Below are positions 1 to 6,879 of a DNA stretch of 52,968 bases, piece by piece. Made by a program: the position numbers and the translations under genes. The notes below the pieces were generated by a model. The model made no database searches, was not told where the DNA came from, and was given only the letters and a program-made list of their open reading frames with translations. The DNA comes from Gemmatimonadaceae bacterium (lineage in GTDB: Bacteria; Gemmatimonadota; Gemmatimonadetes; Gemmatimonadales; Gemmatimonadaceae): assembly GCA_022843265.1 (NCBI GenBank), contig JALHNZ010000022.1, positions 1-52,968 of the forward strand, in the 5' to 3' direction. How positions within the stretch are numbered: the stretch's first letter is position 1; each line of letters starts with the position of its first letter.

Positions 1-109
1 CCCCCTTTCGAAACAGTGAGGCCGAAAAGCCAAATGGCCTTGGGCTCCGGCTACTGGGCCGAATGACCGCATCAGGAACGGCAACTGCGTTGAGCCAAAG
101 AAACGCGCG
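1..109. other. Left-edge non-coding stretch
   Basis: Nothing coding or structural could be assigned here. It lies downstream of the minus-strand TPR gene. Short GC-rich inverted segments (GGCC pairs) occur, but no riboswitch or tRNA consensus was recognised. Confidence 0.4.
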
Positions 110-424
110 TTAATCCAACGTATCCAAAAACGCTTCCAAATCTCCAACCAGCGTTGGATGCTGGTGCCGGTTTGCAGCCTCAATCCCCTTCTCAATCGCA
201 GCGCGCGCATCGTCAATACGATCTACGTGCCTGAGCGACTCGGCGTAGCGCAGCCAACCATTGCCTTCGTCATCGTGCATGCTGAGATACTGCGCAAAGT
301 GCTCTGCGGCTTCCGCATGCGATCCCACTTTCGCAAGCTCAGTGGCCAGGCCGAATCGCGCCATGGCGTGTGCGGGCTGGCGCGCGACCATCACACGGAA
401 TGTCTCTAGTCGATCGTTGCTCAT
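110..424 (-). CDS. Small TPR-repeat protein
   Basis: 104 residues. The sequence carries tetratricopeptide-like helices: residues about 20-55 (MARFGLATELAKVGSHAEAAEHF) and 55-90 (GWLRYAESLRHVDRIDDARAAIEKGI) have the spaced small and aromatic residues of TPR units, so it probably mediates protein-protein contacts in the cytoplasm. No signal peptide or membrane segment is present. The ATG at 424 is chosen because GGGAG lies about 6 bases upstream; a longer reading frame continues upstream but overlaps the hydrolase gene. It follows the alpha/beta-hydrolase by 22 bases on the same strand, so the two are probably one transcript. The partner is unknown. Confidence 0.8.
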   Translation of the reverse strand: MSNDRLETFRVMVARQPAHAMARFGLATELAKVGSHAEAAEHFAQYLSMHDDEGNGWLRYAESLRHVDRIDDARAAIEKGIEAANRHQHPTLVGDLEAFLDTLD

Positions 425-446
425 CACGGCTCCCGTGCGCTGCACA

Positions 447-1292
447 TCATTGAACCAGTAACTCCGCCACCGCCATTGCCAATCGGTCCGGCGCTTCTTC
501 AGGAATTGCGTGTGACATGCCGGCGAGTCGGTGCACCGTGAGCGAACCAGTGACACACTCGGGCAACGCCCGACGCAACGATTCGCCGCCGCGTGGCACG
601 AATGGATCATCGGCGCCAAGCATGAGTCCGACCGGCATATGCAAGCTAGCGGGCGCCAGTGCGATTGGACCAGCGATGGACACGAGTGATTCAAGTTGAC
701 GACAGGCCACTTCTCGTCCGTCTTCGCTGCGAAACACTTTGAGTGACACATCAGTCGCATTTGCCGCGAGCAGCCGATTGGTGTAGCCACGCACGAGTGC
801 GCTGTGTAGTGCTGATGCGAGCCAGTCTGGCGGCAACGTGCGCCACACCCGAGTAGCTCGCGCCAGACGACGCATCGTACGCGGGGCTTCAGCGCTTGCA
901 CCGTCGGGCTGCACCAGGCATGGATTGCACAACAACAATCGCTCCACGCGATCCGGCTCGGTTTGCGCGATCGATACCGCCACGGCCGCGCCCAGCCCAT
1001 GTCCCACCACGCACGCCGGTTCCACCCCCAACGCCTGCAACAACGCCATCACTCGTGTCGCGTGCGCCGCGGTTCCAAAATCAGCGTGGCGCGGAAGATC
1101 GCTGCGGCCGTGACCGAGCAGGTCGATCACGAGCACGCGGTGCCCCTTTGGCAGGCGCGAAATCAGATCCCGCCAGATGTGCGATGATGTGAAGGCGCCG
1201 TGCAAGAGCACAATCGGCTCGCCCGCACCGCGCGTGCCGGCGGCGAAGCAATACAGGCGCGTATCGTCGAGGTCGACAAACTCGCCGCGCAT
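447..1292 (-). CDS. Alpha/beta-hydrolase fold protein, nucleophile replaced
   Basis: 281 residues, the usual length of a single-domain alpha/beta-hydrolase. Visible are the oxyanion HG motif (IVLLHGAFTSSHIW, about 27-40), DLLGHGRSDLP (about 57-67), the nucleophile elbow VVGHGLGAAVA (about 95-105), a candidate acid Asp in MLGADDPFVP (about 225) and the His in GMSHAIPEE (about 258). The elbow normally reads G-x-S-x-G; here it reads G-H-G-L-G and the codon is GGG, so the nucleophilic Ser is absent. The protein may be non-hydrolytic or use another chemistry. No signal peptide is present, so it is probably cytoplasmic. It leads a two-gene unit with the TPR protein. The ATG at 1292 has no clear ribosome site. 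Confidence 0.85.
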   Translation of the reverse strand: MRGEFVDLDDTRLYCFAAGTRGAGEPIVLLHGAFTSSHIWRDLISRLPKGHRVLVIDLLGHGRSDLPRHADFGTAAHATRVMALLQALGVEPACVVGHGLGAAVAVSIAQTEPDRVERLLLCNPCLVQPDGASAEAPRTMRRLARATRVWRTLPPDWLASALHSALVRGYTNRLLAANATDVSLKVFRSEDGREVACRQLESLVSIAGPIALAPASLHMPVGLMLGADDPFVPRGGESLRRALPECVTGSLTVHRLAGMSHAIPEEAPDRLAMAVAELLVQ

Positions 1293-1398
1293 CAGCGGAT
1301 GATCAGAAAGGATGCGAGCAGTTCAGCGGCCGAGTTCATGTCGCGCAATCTCTCCGCGTGCCAAACCCAATGACAAGGGAACGGCGGGTTAAAACAGA

Positions 1399-1428
1399 CG
1401 AGGGACGGTCCACACGGACCGTCCCTCG
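1399..1428 (-). terminator. Rho-independent terminator
   Basis: A perfect 13-bp inverted repeat (1399-1411 with 1416-1428, loop ACAC). Read on the minus strand it is followed by TCTGTTTT. It lies 32 bases downstream of the stop of the exported Gly-rich protein and separates it from the hydrolase gene. Confidence 0.9.
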
Positions 1429-1460
1429 CTGAACGAGCAGTTGCGTATGGCGAAACGCGA

Positions 1461-1892
1461 TTAGCGCACCGAGTACGAGAACGACGGCGGACGACGACCC
1501 GCGCCCGGCGCCGGCATCGCTTCGACGTTCTTGTCAAACTGCGCCTGCTGGTCGGCCTTGAGCACGGCACGGAGCGCGGTGCGCTGTTCCGTCTGAATGC
1601 TCTGCATCTGCGCCATCATCGCCTGACGGTCACCGCCGCCACCCATGGCCGCCTGACGCATTTCGGCCAGCTTGGCCGTCGACGCCGTGAAGATCGAATC
1701 CACCTGCTTGTTCTGCGCGTCATCGAGCGTGATGTCCTTAAAGAGCAAACCCTTCTGGCGCTCCATCATGTTGCCGCCGCCCATGCCGCCGCGGCCGCCG
1801 CCACCACCACCGCCGCCACCCTGCGCTTCCACCTGCGTGCTCGCCGCAACCAGCATGAACGCCACAGTAACGAACTTATTGAGGGACATCAT
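1461..1892 (-). CDS. Exported Gly-rich, Spy/LTxxQ-like protein
   Basis: 143 residues. An N-terminal Sec signal (MMSLNKFVTVAFMLVAASTQVEAQ) is followed by a Gly-rich stretch containing nine consecutive glycines and then a Met-rich linker. The remainder is helical and rich in Gln and Met (DDAQNKQVDSIF, QAMMAQMQSIQTEQRTALRAVL), resembling periplasmic Spy/CpxP-like LTxxQ proteins; this is a resemblance rather than a proven membership. GAGGAAAG is about 9 bases before the ATG at 1892, which fixes the start despite an in-frame ATG at 1925. A strong terminator follows. A role in envelope stress or metal sensing would fit the family but is inference. Confidence 0.75.
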   Translation of the reverse strand: MMSLNKFVTVAFMLVAASTQVEAQGGGGGGGGGRGGMGGGNMMERQKGLLFKDITLDDAQNKQVDSIFTASTAKLAEMRQAAMGGGGDRQAMMAQMQSIQTEQRTALRAVLKADQQAQFDKNVEAMPAPGAGRRPPSFSYSVR

Positions 1893-2126
1893 GGAGACAC
1901 TTTCCTCTAGGAAGGTAGGGAGCAATCGAGCACACCCGCTCGTTGGGAGTACCGGTGTGAGCGGTCTATCAGGTGAGACGCCAGCCAGTGCGCTGCGTTA
2001 ACCTTAGGTAGCTCGTGCGACGAAAAAAGTCCAAGGCCCTTCGTTCCACAGATTGGAAAAAGGAAAGCTCGCAGATTTAGTGACCCCACGGTATCCGAAC
2101 TACTGGCGCACCGCTCCAAATCCTGT

Positions 2127-3338
2127 ATGATATCGGGACTTGGCCGCTCCGACGCCGAGCCTCCATCGCTCCCGCCCGTGACCCTGCCAGAAACCTCGCC
2201 TCCGCTGCCGTTTCCTGTGTCGATGCCATCAAGCGCCTCGACGTTGCCTCAGCCACCTGCCACCTTCCCGCTCCGCTGGCTGCTGGCCAATGGCTCGCCC
2301 GCGGTTCGCTATCGGTCCCTGGTGGAGGTCGCCGCGCTGCCACTCGCGGCGGACACACGCGTCGGCCGCATACCCTACGCCTCGCGCCAGGGATGGGAAC
2401 TGCTGCTGCATCAACAGATAGACGGGACCTGGGGACACGGGATGCTGACCGTTCCGGGCACGGTGCTCGGCACCAAGCCCGCCGTTGGAGGCATTCCGGG
2501 CTATCGCCGGCTCCTGGAGCTCGGCTGGGACCCTGAGTCGGCCCCGCTGGCCACGGCTCGTCGGGCGCTCTTCCGTTTGCTCCCCGAAGACAACGATCCG
2601 GCTTTCCTTTATGAATTTGCCAAGGATGCGGGCTCCGATCCGGACCTGATCGCACGCGGACGGCAAATTCTTCGCGAGGCCGCCGCGGCCGCGCTGGCGC
2701 AGGCGGGCTATGAAGCCGACCCACGCCTGCGCGGTGCAGCACGTCGGATTATTGACCGGATGGGCGCGTTCCTTCGCTCACCGGCGGCTGAGAAGCCGTT
2801 TATTCGTGTGGGCAATCAGCACGTCTTGCCACTGGAGGCATCGCCGCCGTCGTTTCATACGCTGGTGATGCTGGCCTACATGCCGCATTTTCGCAGTGAG
2901 TACTACGACAACATGGAGCGGCTCTACCATTGGTTGTCGTTGCAGCTGCCACGCATGGCGCCCATGCAGCAGGTGGGAGAAACCCACATGATTGAACAGC
3001 CACATCTGGCATTGGGCGACATTCTTCCGTCGCGGCATATCATGGATGCCGATATGCCCACCGCCTTGGCCTGGCTGGAAATCATGGCGCGTCTGGGCTA
3101 CCTGCGACGCAATGAGGGGTGGGGGCGCTTGTTCGATCGGCTGCTCGACGATCGGGACCGCCACGGGGTTTGGCATCCGCCGCGTTCGGTCACCATGCCG
3201 GCCACCGTGCCGGATTGGGTGTGGCCCACGATGCCGCTCACAGATCGGCAGGCGGAGGCGGACGATTACGCGGTGGACGTCACCTTCCGGCTTGGCGTAA
3301 TCGCGAAGCTGGCGGGACGGCCGATCGAACTGATTTGA
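2127..3338 (+). CDS. Uncharacterised helical protein (toroid-like)
   Basis: 403 residues, not confidently recognised. After a Pro/Ser-rich N-terminus (about 1-45) come repeated helical segments with Trp, Leu and Gly patterns such as WLLANGSPAVRYRSLVEVA, LLHQQIDGTWG, GYRRLLELGWDP and WLEIMARLGYLRRNEGWGRL, reminiscent of the alpha/alpha-toroid of terpenoid-cyclase or prenyltransferase-like proteins. The DxDD or QW repeats of squalene cyclases were not seen, so no enzymatic role is claimed. No signal peptide. The start is uncertain: ATG 2127 has no ribosome site and ATG 2223 is an alternative. The stop is 39 bases before rhlE. Confidence 0.75.
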   Translation: MISGLGRSDAEPPSLPPVTLPETSPPLPFPVSMPSSASTLPQPPATFPLRWLLANGSPAVRYRSLVEVAALPLAADTRVGRIPYASRQGWELLLHQQIDGTWGHGMLTVPGTVLGTKPAVGGIPGYRRLLELGWDPESAPLATARRALFRLLPEDNDPAFLYEFAKDAGSDPDLIARGRQILREAAAAALAQAGYEADPRLRGAARRIIDRMGAFLRSPAAEKPFIRVGNQHVLPLEASPPSFHTLVMLAYMPHFRSEYYDNMERLYHWLSLQLPRMAPMQQVGETHMIEQPHLALGDILPSRHIMDADMPTALAWLEIMARLGYLRRNEGWGRLFDRLLDDRDRHGVWHPPRSVTMPATVPDWVWPTMPLTDRQAEADDYAVDVTFRLGVIAKLAGRPIELI

Positions 3339-3347
3339 TGCGGCGAC

Positions 3348-3372
3348 CCCGGAAAGCGATTAGCTTTCCGGG
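3348..3372 (+). promoter_or_regulatory. Hairpin abutting the rhlE start codon
   Basis: A perfect 10-bp inverted repeat (3348-3357 and 3363-3372, loop GATTA). Its right arm ends 5 bases before the rhlE ATG and contains the only weak ribosome-binding sequence (GGGA). No T-run follows, so it fits a translational control hairpin at least as well as a terminator for the upstream gene. Confidence 0.55.
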
Positions 3373-3377
3373 ATAAC

Positions 3378-4589
3378 ATGCCGAATACACAGAAGATACT
3401 GCCCCCGACCTTCGCTCAGCTCGGGCTCGCAAAAGAGTTGATGGACGCCCTGAAGGACGCCGGATACGAGCACCCGACCCCGATTCAGTCTGAGGCGATT
3501 CCAATCGCGCTCACTGGTCGCGACATCATTGGACTGGCCCAAACCGGCACCGGAAAAACGGCCAGCTTTACGCTGCCCATTCTGGACAGGCTGATGCACG
3601 GCCCGCGACGCACACGCGCGTTGGTGCTCACACCCACGCGCGAACTGTGTCTTCAAGTTGAAGAGAGTGTGCGCAAGTATTCCAAACATGCGCCGCTCGA
3701 TGTGATCCCGGTATTTGGTGGGGTGAGCTACGAGCCGCAGGAAAAAGCGTTGCGCTCTGGCGTTGATATTGTGGTGGCCACGCCCGGCCGATTGATCGAT
3801 CAGATGGATCGTCGGAATGTGGATTTTTCGTATCTCGAAATTCTCGTGCTCGACGAAGCGGACCGCATGCTCGACATGGGATTTGCGCCGCAGATTCAGA
3901 AGGTGATCGAGCAGATTCCGCGTTATCGTCAGACGATGCTTTTTTCGGCTACGATGCCGCCGGAAGTTGAAGCGCTTGGTCGCAAGTATCTGCGTCGGCC
4001 GGTTGTGGTACAGGTTGGTCGGCGCTCGCAGGCTGCGAGCACGGTCACGCACGCGGTGTATCCCGTGCGCAAAGAACGCAAAACCGAGCTGCTGGTAGAT
4101 TTGCTGACCAAGTCGCACCACGACTCCGTGCTGGTGTTTACGCGCACGAAGCACGGCGCCGACAAGATTGAATCGGAGTTGCAGCGCCGAGGCATTCCCG
4201 CGGCCGCCATGCACGCCGACAAGTCGCAGCCACAACGCATTCGCGCGCTGGAAGATTTTCGCTCGAACAAGATTCGAGTGCTGGTGGCTACGGACATTGC
4301 GCAGCGCGGGCTCGATATTGACGGCATTTCGCACGTGATCAACTACGATGTGCCGCAGGCGCCGGAAGATTACGTGCACCGTATTGGCCGCACGGGACGC
4401 GCGGCGACCACGGGTGACGCGTACACGTTCATGTCGCCCGACGAGATCGGCATGGTGCGCACGATTGAGCGTGAGATCAATCAGGAAATCCCGCGTATCT
4501 CCGTGCCCGGCTTTGATTTTGGCACGGTGGCCGCGACCGCGGTTGCGGCCCATCCGCACGACGCGTCGCTGACCGCGCCGATCGCCTGA
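3378..4589 (+). CDS. rhlE: DEAD-box RNA helicase, RhlE-like
   Basis: 403 residues, the compact two-RecA-domain form. Motifs in order: Q motif GYEHPTPIQSEAIP, I AQTGTGKT (about 54), Ia PTRELCLQ, Ib TPGR, II DEAD (about 155), III SAT (about 188), V ATDIAQRGLDI, VI HRIGRTGR (about 331). This set defines an ATP-dependent RNA-unwinding enzyme, cytoplasmic, typically acting in ribosome assembly and RNA decay. The C-terminus is short and lacks the basic or RGG tail many RhlE proteins carry. The start codon sits 5 bases after a 10-bp hairpin, suggesting controlled translation. It converges on the pseudopilin gene 17 bases away. The exact subfamily (RhlE rather than CsdA or SrmB) is judged from length and motifs. 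Confidence 0.93.
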   Translation: MPNTQKILPPTFAQLGLAKELMDALKDAGYEHPTPIQSEAIPIALTGRDIIGLAQTGTGKTASFTLPILDRLMHGPRRTRALVLTPTRELCLQVEESVRKYSKHAPLDVIPVFGGVSYEPQEKALRSGVDIVVATPGRLIDQMDRRNVDFSYLEILVLDEADRMLDMGFAPQIQKVIEQIPRYRQTMLFSATMPPEVEALGRKYLRRPVVVQVGRRSQAASTVTHAVYPVRKERKTELLVDLLTKSHHDSVLVFTRTKHGADKIESELQRRGIPAAAMHADKSQPQRIRALEDFRSNKIRVLVATDIAQRGLDIDGISHVINYDVPQAPEDYVHRIGRTGRAATTGDAYTFMSPDEIGMVRTIEREINQEIPRISVPGFDFGTVAATAVAAHPHDASLTAPIA

Positions 4590-4597
4590 CTTCGCAT

Positions 4598-4620
4598 GCC
4601 GCGTGCTCATCGCACGCGGC
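4598..4620. terminator. Hairpin between convergent genes
   Basis: A perfect 9-bp stem (4598-4606 with 4612-4620, loop TCATC) in the gap between the rhlE stop and the end of the pseudopilin gene. The pseudopilin stop codon lies in the loop. Neither side has a T-run, so termination activity is uncertain. Confidence 0.4.
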
Positions 4621-5029
4621 CAAGTCGCGACACCGTAATGGTGTCGACTCTGGTCCCGCGAGAGAGCACGAGGCTGAGGTTCGACGCCCCGAAGCCAAGT
4701 CCCGAGGGCAAGTAGGACATGGAGTCGCGCGTGGCGGTAAACGTGACACCATGCGTTCGCGCGAGCGCGAGCTGCGCCAGTGAGTCGGCGCCGGCATGCA
4801 CGGTTACGCGCCCTTGGGCTTCGCTGAAACGAACGGCGGTTCGCTGCCCCGACGCCCCCGCGTGCTCGCGGGCGAGCGCGAACGCGTCTTTCACTGCACG
4901 TGCGGCCGCTTGCACCGCCAGCGTGTCTCGCATCACGCCGACGCCTCGCAATGCAATGGACAGCACCAGGGCCAGCAGCACGATCGTCACAAGTTGATCG
5001 ATCACAGTGAAGCCGCACTTGCGGCGCAT
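4607..5029 (-). CDS. Type IV pilin-like pseudopilin (FimT/GspH type)
   Basis: 140 residues. The short basic leader MRRKCG precedes a class III prepilin segment FTVIDQLVTIVLLALVLSIAL, so prepilin peptidase would cut after the Gly and leave an N-terminal Phe. The remainder (RAVKDAFALAREHA, then beta-rich sequence) follows the GspH/FimT arrangement: helix, then small beta domain. Position +5 of the mature protein is Asp, where nearly all pilins have Glu. It would sit at the inner membrane as a minor pseudopilin of a pilus or secretion system. No other pilus gene is in the window, so its machinery must be elsewhere. Divergent from the coiled-coil lipoprotein gene. Confidence 0.85.
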   Translation of the reverse strand: MRRKCGFTVIDQLVTIVLLALVLSIALRGVGVMRDTLAVQAAARAVKDAFALAREHAGASGQRTAVRFSEAQGRVTVHAGADSLAQLALARTHGVTFTATRDSMSYLPSGLGFGASNLSLVLSRGTRVDTITVSRLGRVR

Positions 5030-5145
5030 ACGTTCCTCCGGGACGGGTCTGACGTTATATCCACCAGAAGCGCCGCCACTCCATCACCAGAATCGCGCCG
5101 CGCCAAGCGTTTTCCCGCACCACCGGTCTCTCCCTCGGAGTTCGC

Positions 5146-5415
5146 ATGTCGAGCCGAAAGCTTCCTCCCATCGTTCGCACCCTGCTTGTGTCTGCCGCAG
5201 TGCTCCCGGTAATCGTTGGCTGCAAGCAGATCACCAATCCCGGCGCGGAGGTCGAGCTCCAGCAGTCGCTCTACGACCTGCAGGACCTCCTGGTGCAGAT
5301 GCGTGAGGAAACGTCGCTCCTGCAGTCTCAGGTGGACTCGCTGCAGTTTGTCGTGGCACGGCAGGACACGGCCCTTCGCCGCATCGCCAACCTGATGGGC
5401 GCCCCGCTCCCCTGA
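5146..5415 (+). CDS. Small coiled-coil lipoprotein
   Basis: 89 residues. A signal peptide ends in the lipobox VIVGC, so Cys26 should be lipidated and the protein membrane-anchored on the periplasmic side. Residues about 34-80 form a predicted coiled coil with hydrophobic heptads (LQQSLYDLQDLLVQM, LLQSQVDSLQFVV). In layout this resembles Lpp-like or YbgF-N-terminal trimerising lipoproteins, but no specific family was recognised. GGAG lies about 6 bases before the ATG. It is divergent from the pseudopilin gene (116 bases between starts). Confidence 0.8.
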   Translation: MSSRKLPPIVRTLLVSAAVLPVIVGCKQITNPGAEVELQQSLYDLQDLLVQMREETSLLQSQVDSLQFVVARQDTALRRIANLMGAPLP

Positions 5416-5427
5416 GCGTGGTCCGAT

Positions 5428-5466
5428 AGCACGGCCCGTCAGCACGGCCCGTCATTGCGGCCCGTG
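5428..5466. repeat. 13-nt tandem repeat
   Basis: Two perfect copies of AGCACGGCCCGTC (5428-5440, 5441-5453) and a third degenerate copy ATTGCGGCCCGTG (5454-5466), starting 12 bases after the lipoprotein stop. Confidence 0.8.
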
Positions 5467-5515
5467 ATTCGCACAACTGTTGCGCAACTCGGTGGGCGAC
5501 GTCGCCGTGGGGGCA

Positions 5516-5522
5516 GTACATT
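5516..5522 (+). promoter_or_regulatory. Putative -10-like GTACATT element before pfk
   Basis: GTACATT lies 50 bases before the phosphofructokinase ATG. It is one of four GTAYATT sequences found upstream of plus-strand genes in this window. No good -35 is visible, so this is tentative. Confidence 0.25.
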
Positions 5523-5572
5523 CCACCGTTACGACGATTGTCGTGGTGACCCATTTCTTCTGACGTTTCGGC

Positions 5573-6652
5573 ATGCGCATTGCAATATCCACCGGCGGCG
5601 GAGATGCTCCCGGACTGAACGCTGTTATTCGTGCCGCGGTACTCTCCGCGCGCAATCGCGGGTGGGACGTACTCGGCAGCAAGCGCGGTTACGCCGGATT
5701 GCTTGGTGATGATGATGTCGTTCCGCTCACCGGTGAGTCCGTGCGCGGCATTATGGCCCACGGCGGAACGATTCTTCGCACGACCAACCGTGGCAGTCCC
5801 TTCGCGTATCCCGTGCGCAATGCAGACGGCTCGTGGAGTGAAGTGGATCGCTCCGACGAAATCATGGAGAACGCGCGCAATCTCGGCATTGATGCGCTGA
5901 TCTCGATTGGCGGAGACGGTTCACTCGCCATTGCGCAACGTCTCGTCGACAAAGGCATGCGCATTGTGGGCGTGCCCAAGACGATCGACAACGATGTGTC
6001 AGGCACCGTGATGACATTCGGTTTCGACACGGCGGTGAACACAGCGATCGAAGCGATTGACAAGTTGCACACCACCGCCGAGAGCCATGATCGTGTCATG
6101 GTGCTTGAGGTCATGGGTCGCGACGCGGGATTCATTGCGCTGTACGCGGGCATTGCCGGTACGGCCGACGTGATTCTGGTGCCGGAAATTCCGTGGGCGA
6201 TGGAAAAAGTGTGTGAGAAGATTCGCGCTCGTGATGCGGCCGGTCGACGCTTCAGCATTGTCGTTGTGGCGGAGGGCGTGACCATGCCGAGCGGCGATGT
6301 GGGTGTCATGGGCGAATCGCTGCCGGGGCAGATGAAGCGCGTGGGTGGCGTCGCCGATACGATCGCGCGCGAAATCCAGGAGCGGACGGGCAAGGAAACG
6401 CGGTCGCTGGTGCTGGGGCATTTGCAGCGAGGCGGGTCACCCACCGGCTATGACCGGTTGCTCGCTACCCGATTTGGCGGCGCCGCGGTGGAGGCGGTCG
6501 CGGCAAAAAAATGGGGCCACATGGTGGCGCTGCAGTCGCCGCACATTGTGACGATACCTATTGTCGAGGTGCTCAAGGAGAGCAAACGCGTGGAGCCCGA
6601 CCACGATGTGGTGCGGACGGCTCGAGCGGTCGGGATCAGCTTTGGTGATTGA
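5573..6652 (+). CDS. pfkA: 6-phosphofructokinase, atypical Gly/Lys active site
   Basis: 359 residues. Phosphorylates fructose 6-phosphate to fructose 1,6-bisphosphate, the committed glycolytic step, in the cytoplasm. Visible: phosphate loop STGGGDAPGLN (about 6-16), IGGDGS (about 106), catalytic PKTIDNDV (about 131), MGRDAGFIALYAG (about 182), EGV and GHLQRGGSP (about 285). GGDG is the ATP-type residue (Gly104 in E. coli numbering) but PKTIDND carries Lys where E. coli has Gly124, the state seen in PPi-dependent enzymes. The Gly/Lys pair is known from atypical, partly ATP-dependent enzymes, so ATP use is likely but not certain. The ATG at 5573 lacks a clear ribosome site. Monocistronic by layout. 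Confidence 0.93.
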   Translation: MRIAISTGGGDAPGLNAVIRAAVLSARNRGWDVLGSKRGYAGLLGDDDVVPLTGESVRGIMAHGGTILRTTNRGSPFAYPVRNADGSWSEVDRSDEIMENARNLGIDALISIGGDGSLAIAQRLVDKGMRIVGVPKTIDNDVSGTVMTFGFDTAVNTAIEAIDKLHTTAESHDRVMVLEVMGRDAGFIALYAGIAGTADVILVPEIPWAMEKVCEKIRARDAAGRRFSIVVVAEGVTMPSGDVGVMGESLPGQMKRVGGVADTIAREIQERTGKETRSLVLGHLQRGGSPTGYDRLLATRFGGAAVEAVAAKKWGHMVALQSPHIVTIPIVEVLKESKRVEPDHDVVRTARAVGISFGD

Positions 6653-6879
6653 GGGGTAGCAGCAGGCGGAAGCTGAGGGGTCGTCTCCCAGGTGGGACGC
6701 GACTGTCCCGCGGACGGGACGACAGAATTCCGGGTCACACGCCGGACGCACCCCCCGTCAGAGGGGAAACCGGTCGAATACCAGGCGAACTCAGCGTTGG
6801 CACGGCTTCTGCGTTGACTATTGGTGTGGCGTCCGCGTCATCAATGGGGATGGAGCAGGACGTCTCGCTGGAGGAAATC

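Noticed and set aside
1-109. Possible riboswitch or tRNA at the left edge
   Set aside because: Some GGCC-rich pairs exist, but no c-di-GMP, cobalamin or tRNA consensus could be matched.
3360-5018. 552-codon open frame on the minus strand across rhlE and the pseudopilin gene
   Set aside because: It is antisense to two well-supported genes, its translation is rich in His/Arg low-complexity sequence, and no motif is visible. High GC makes such long shadow frames common.
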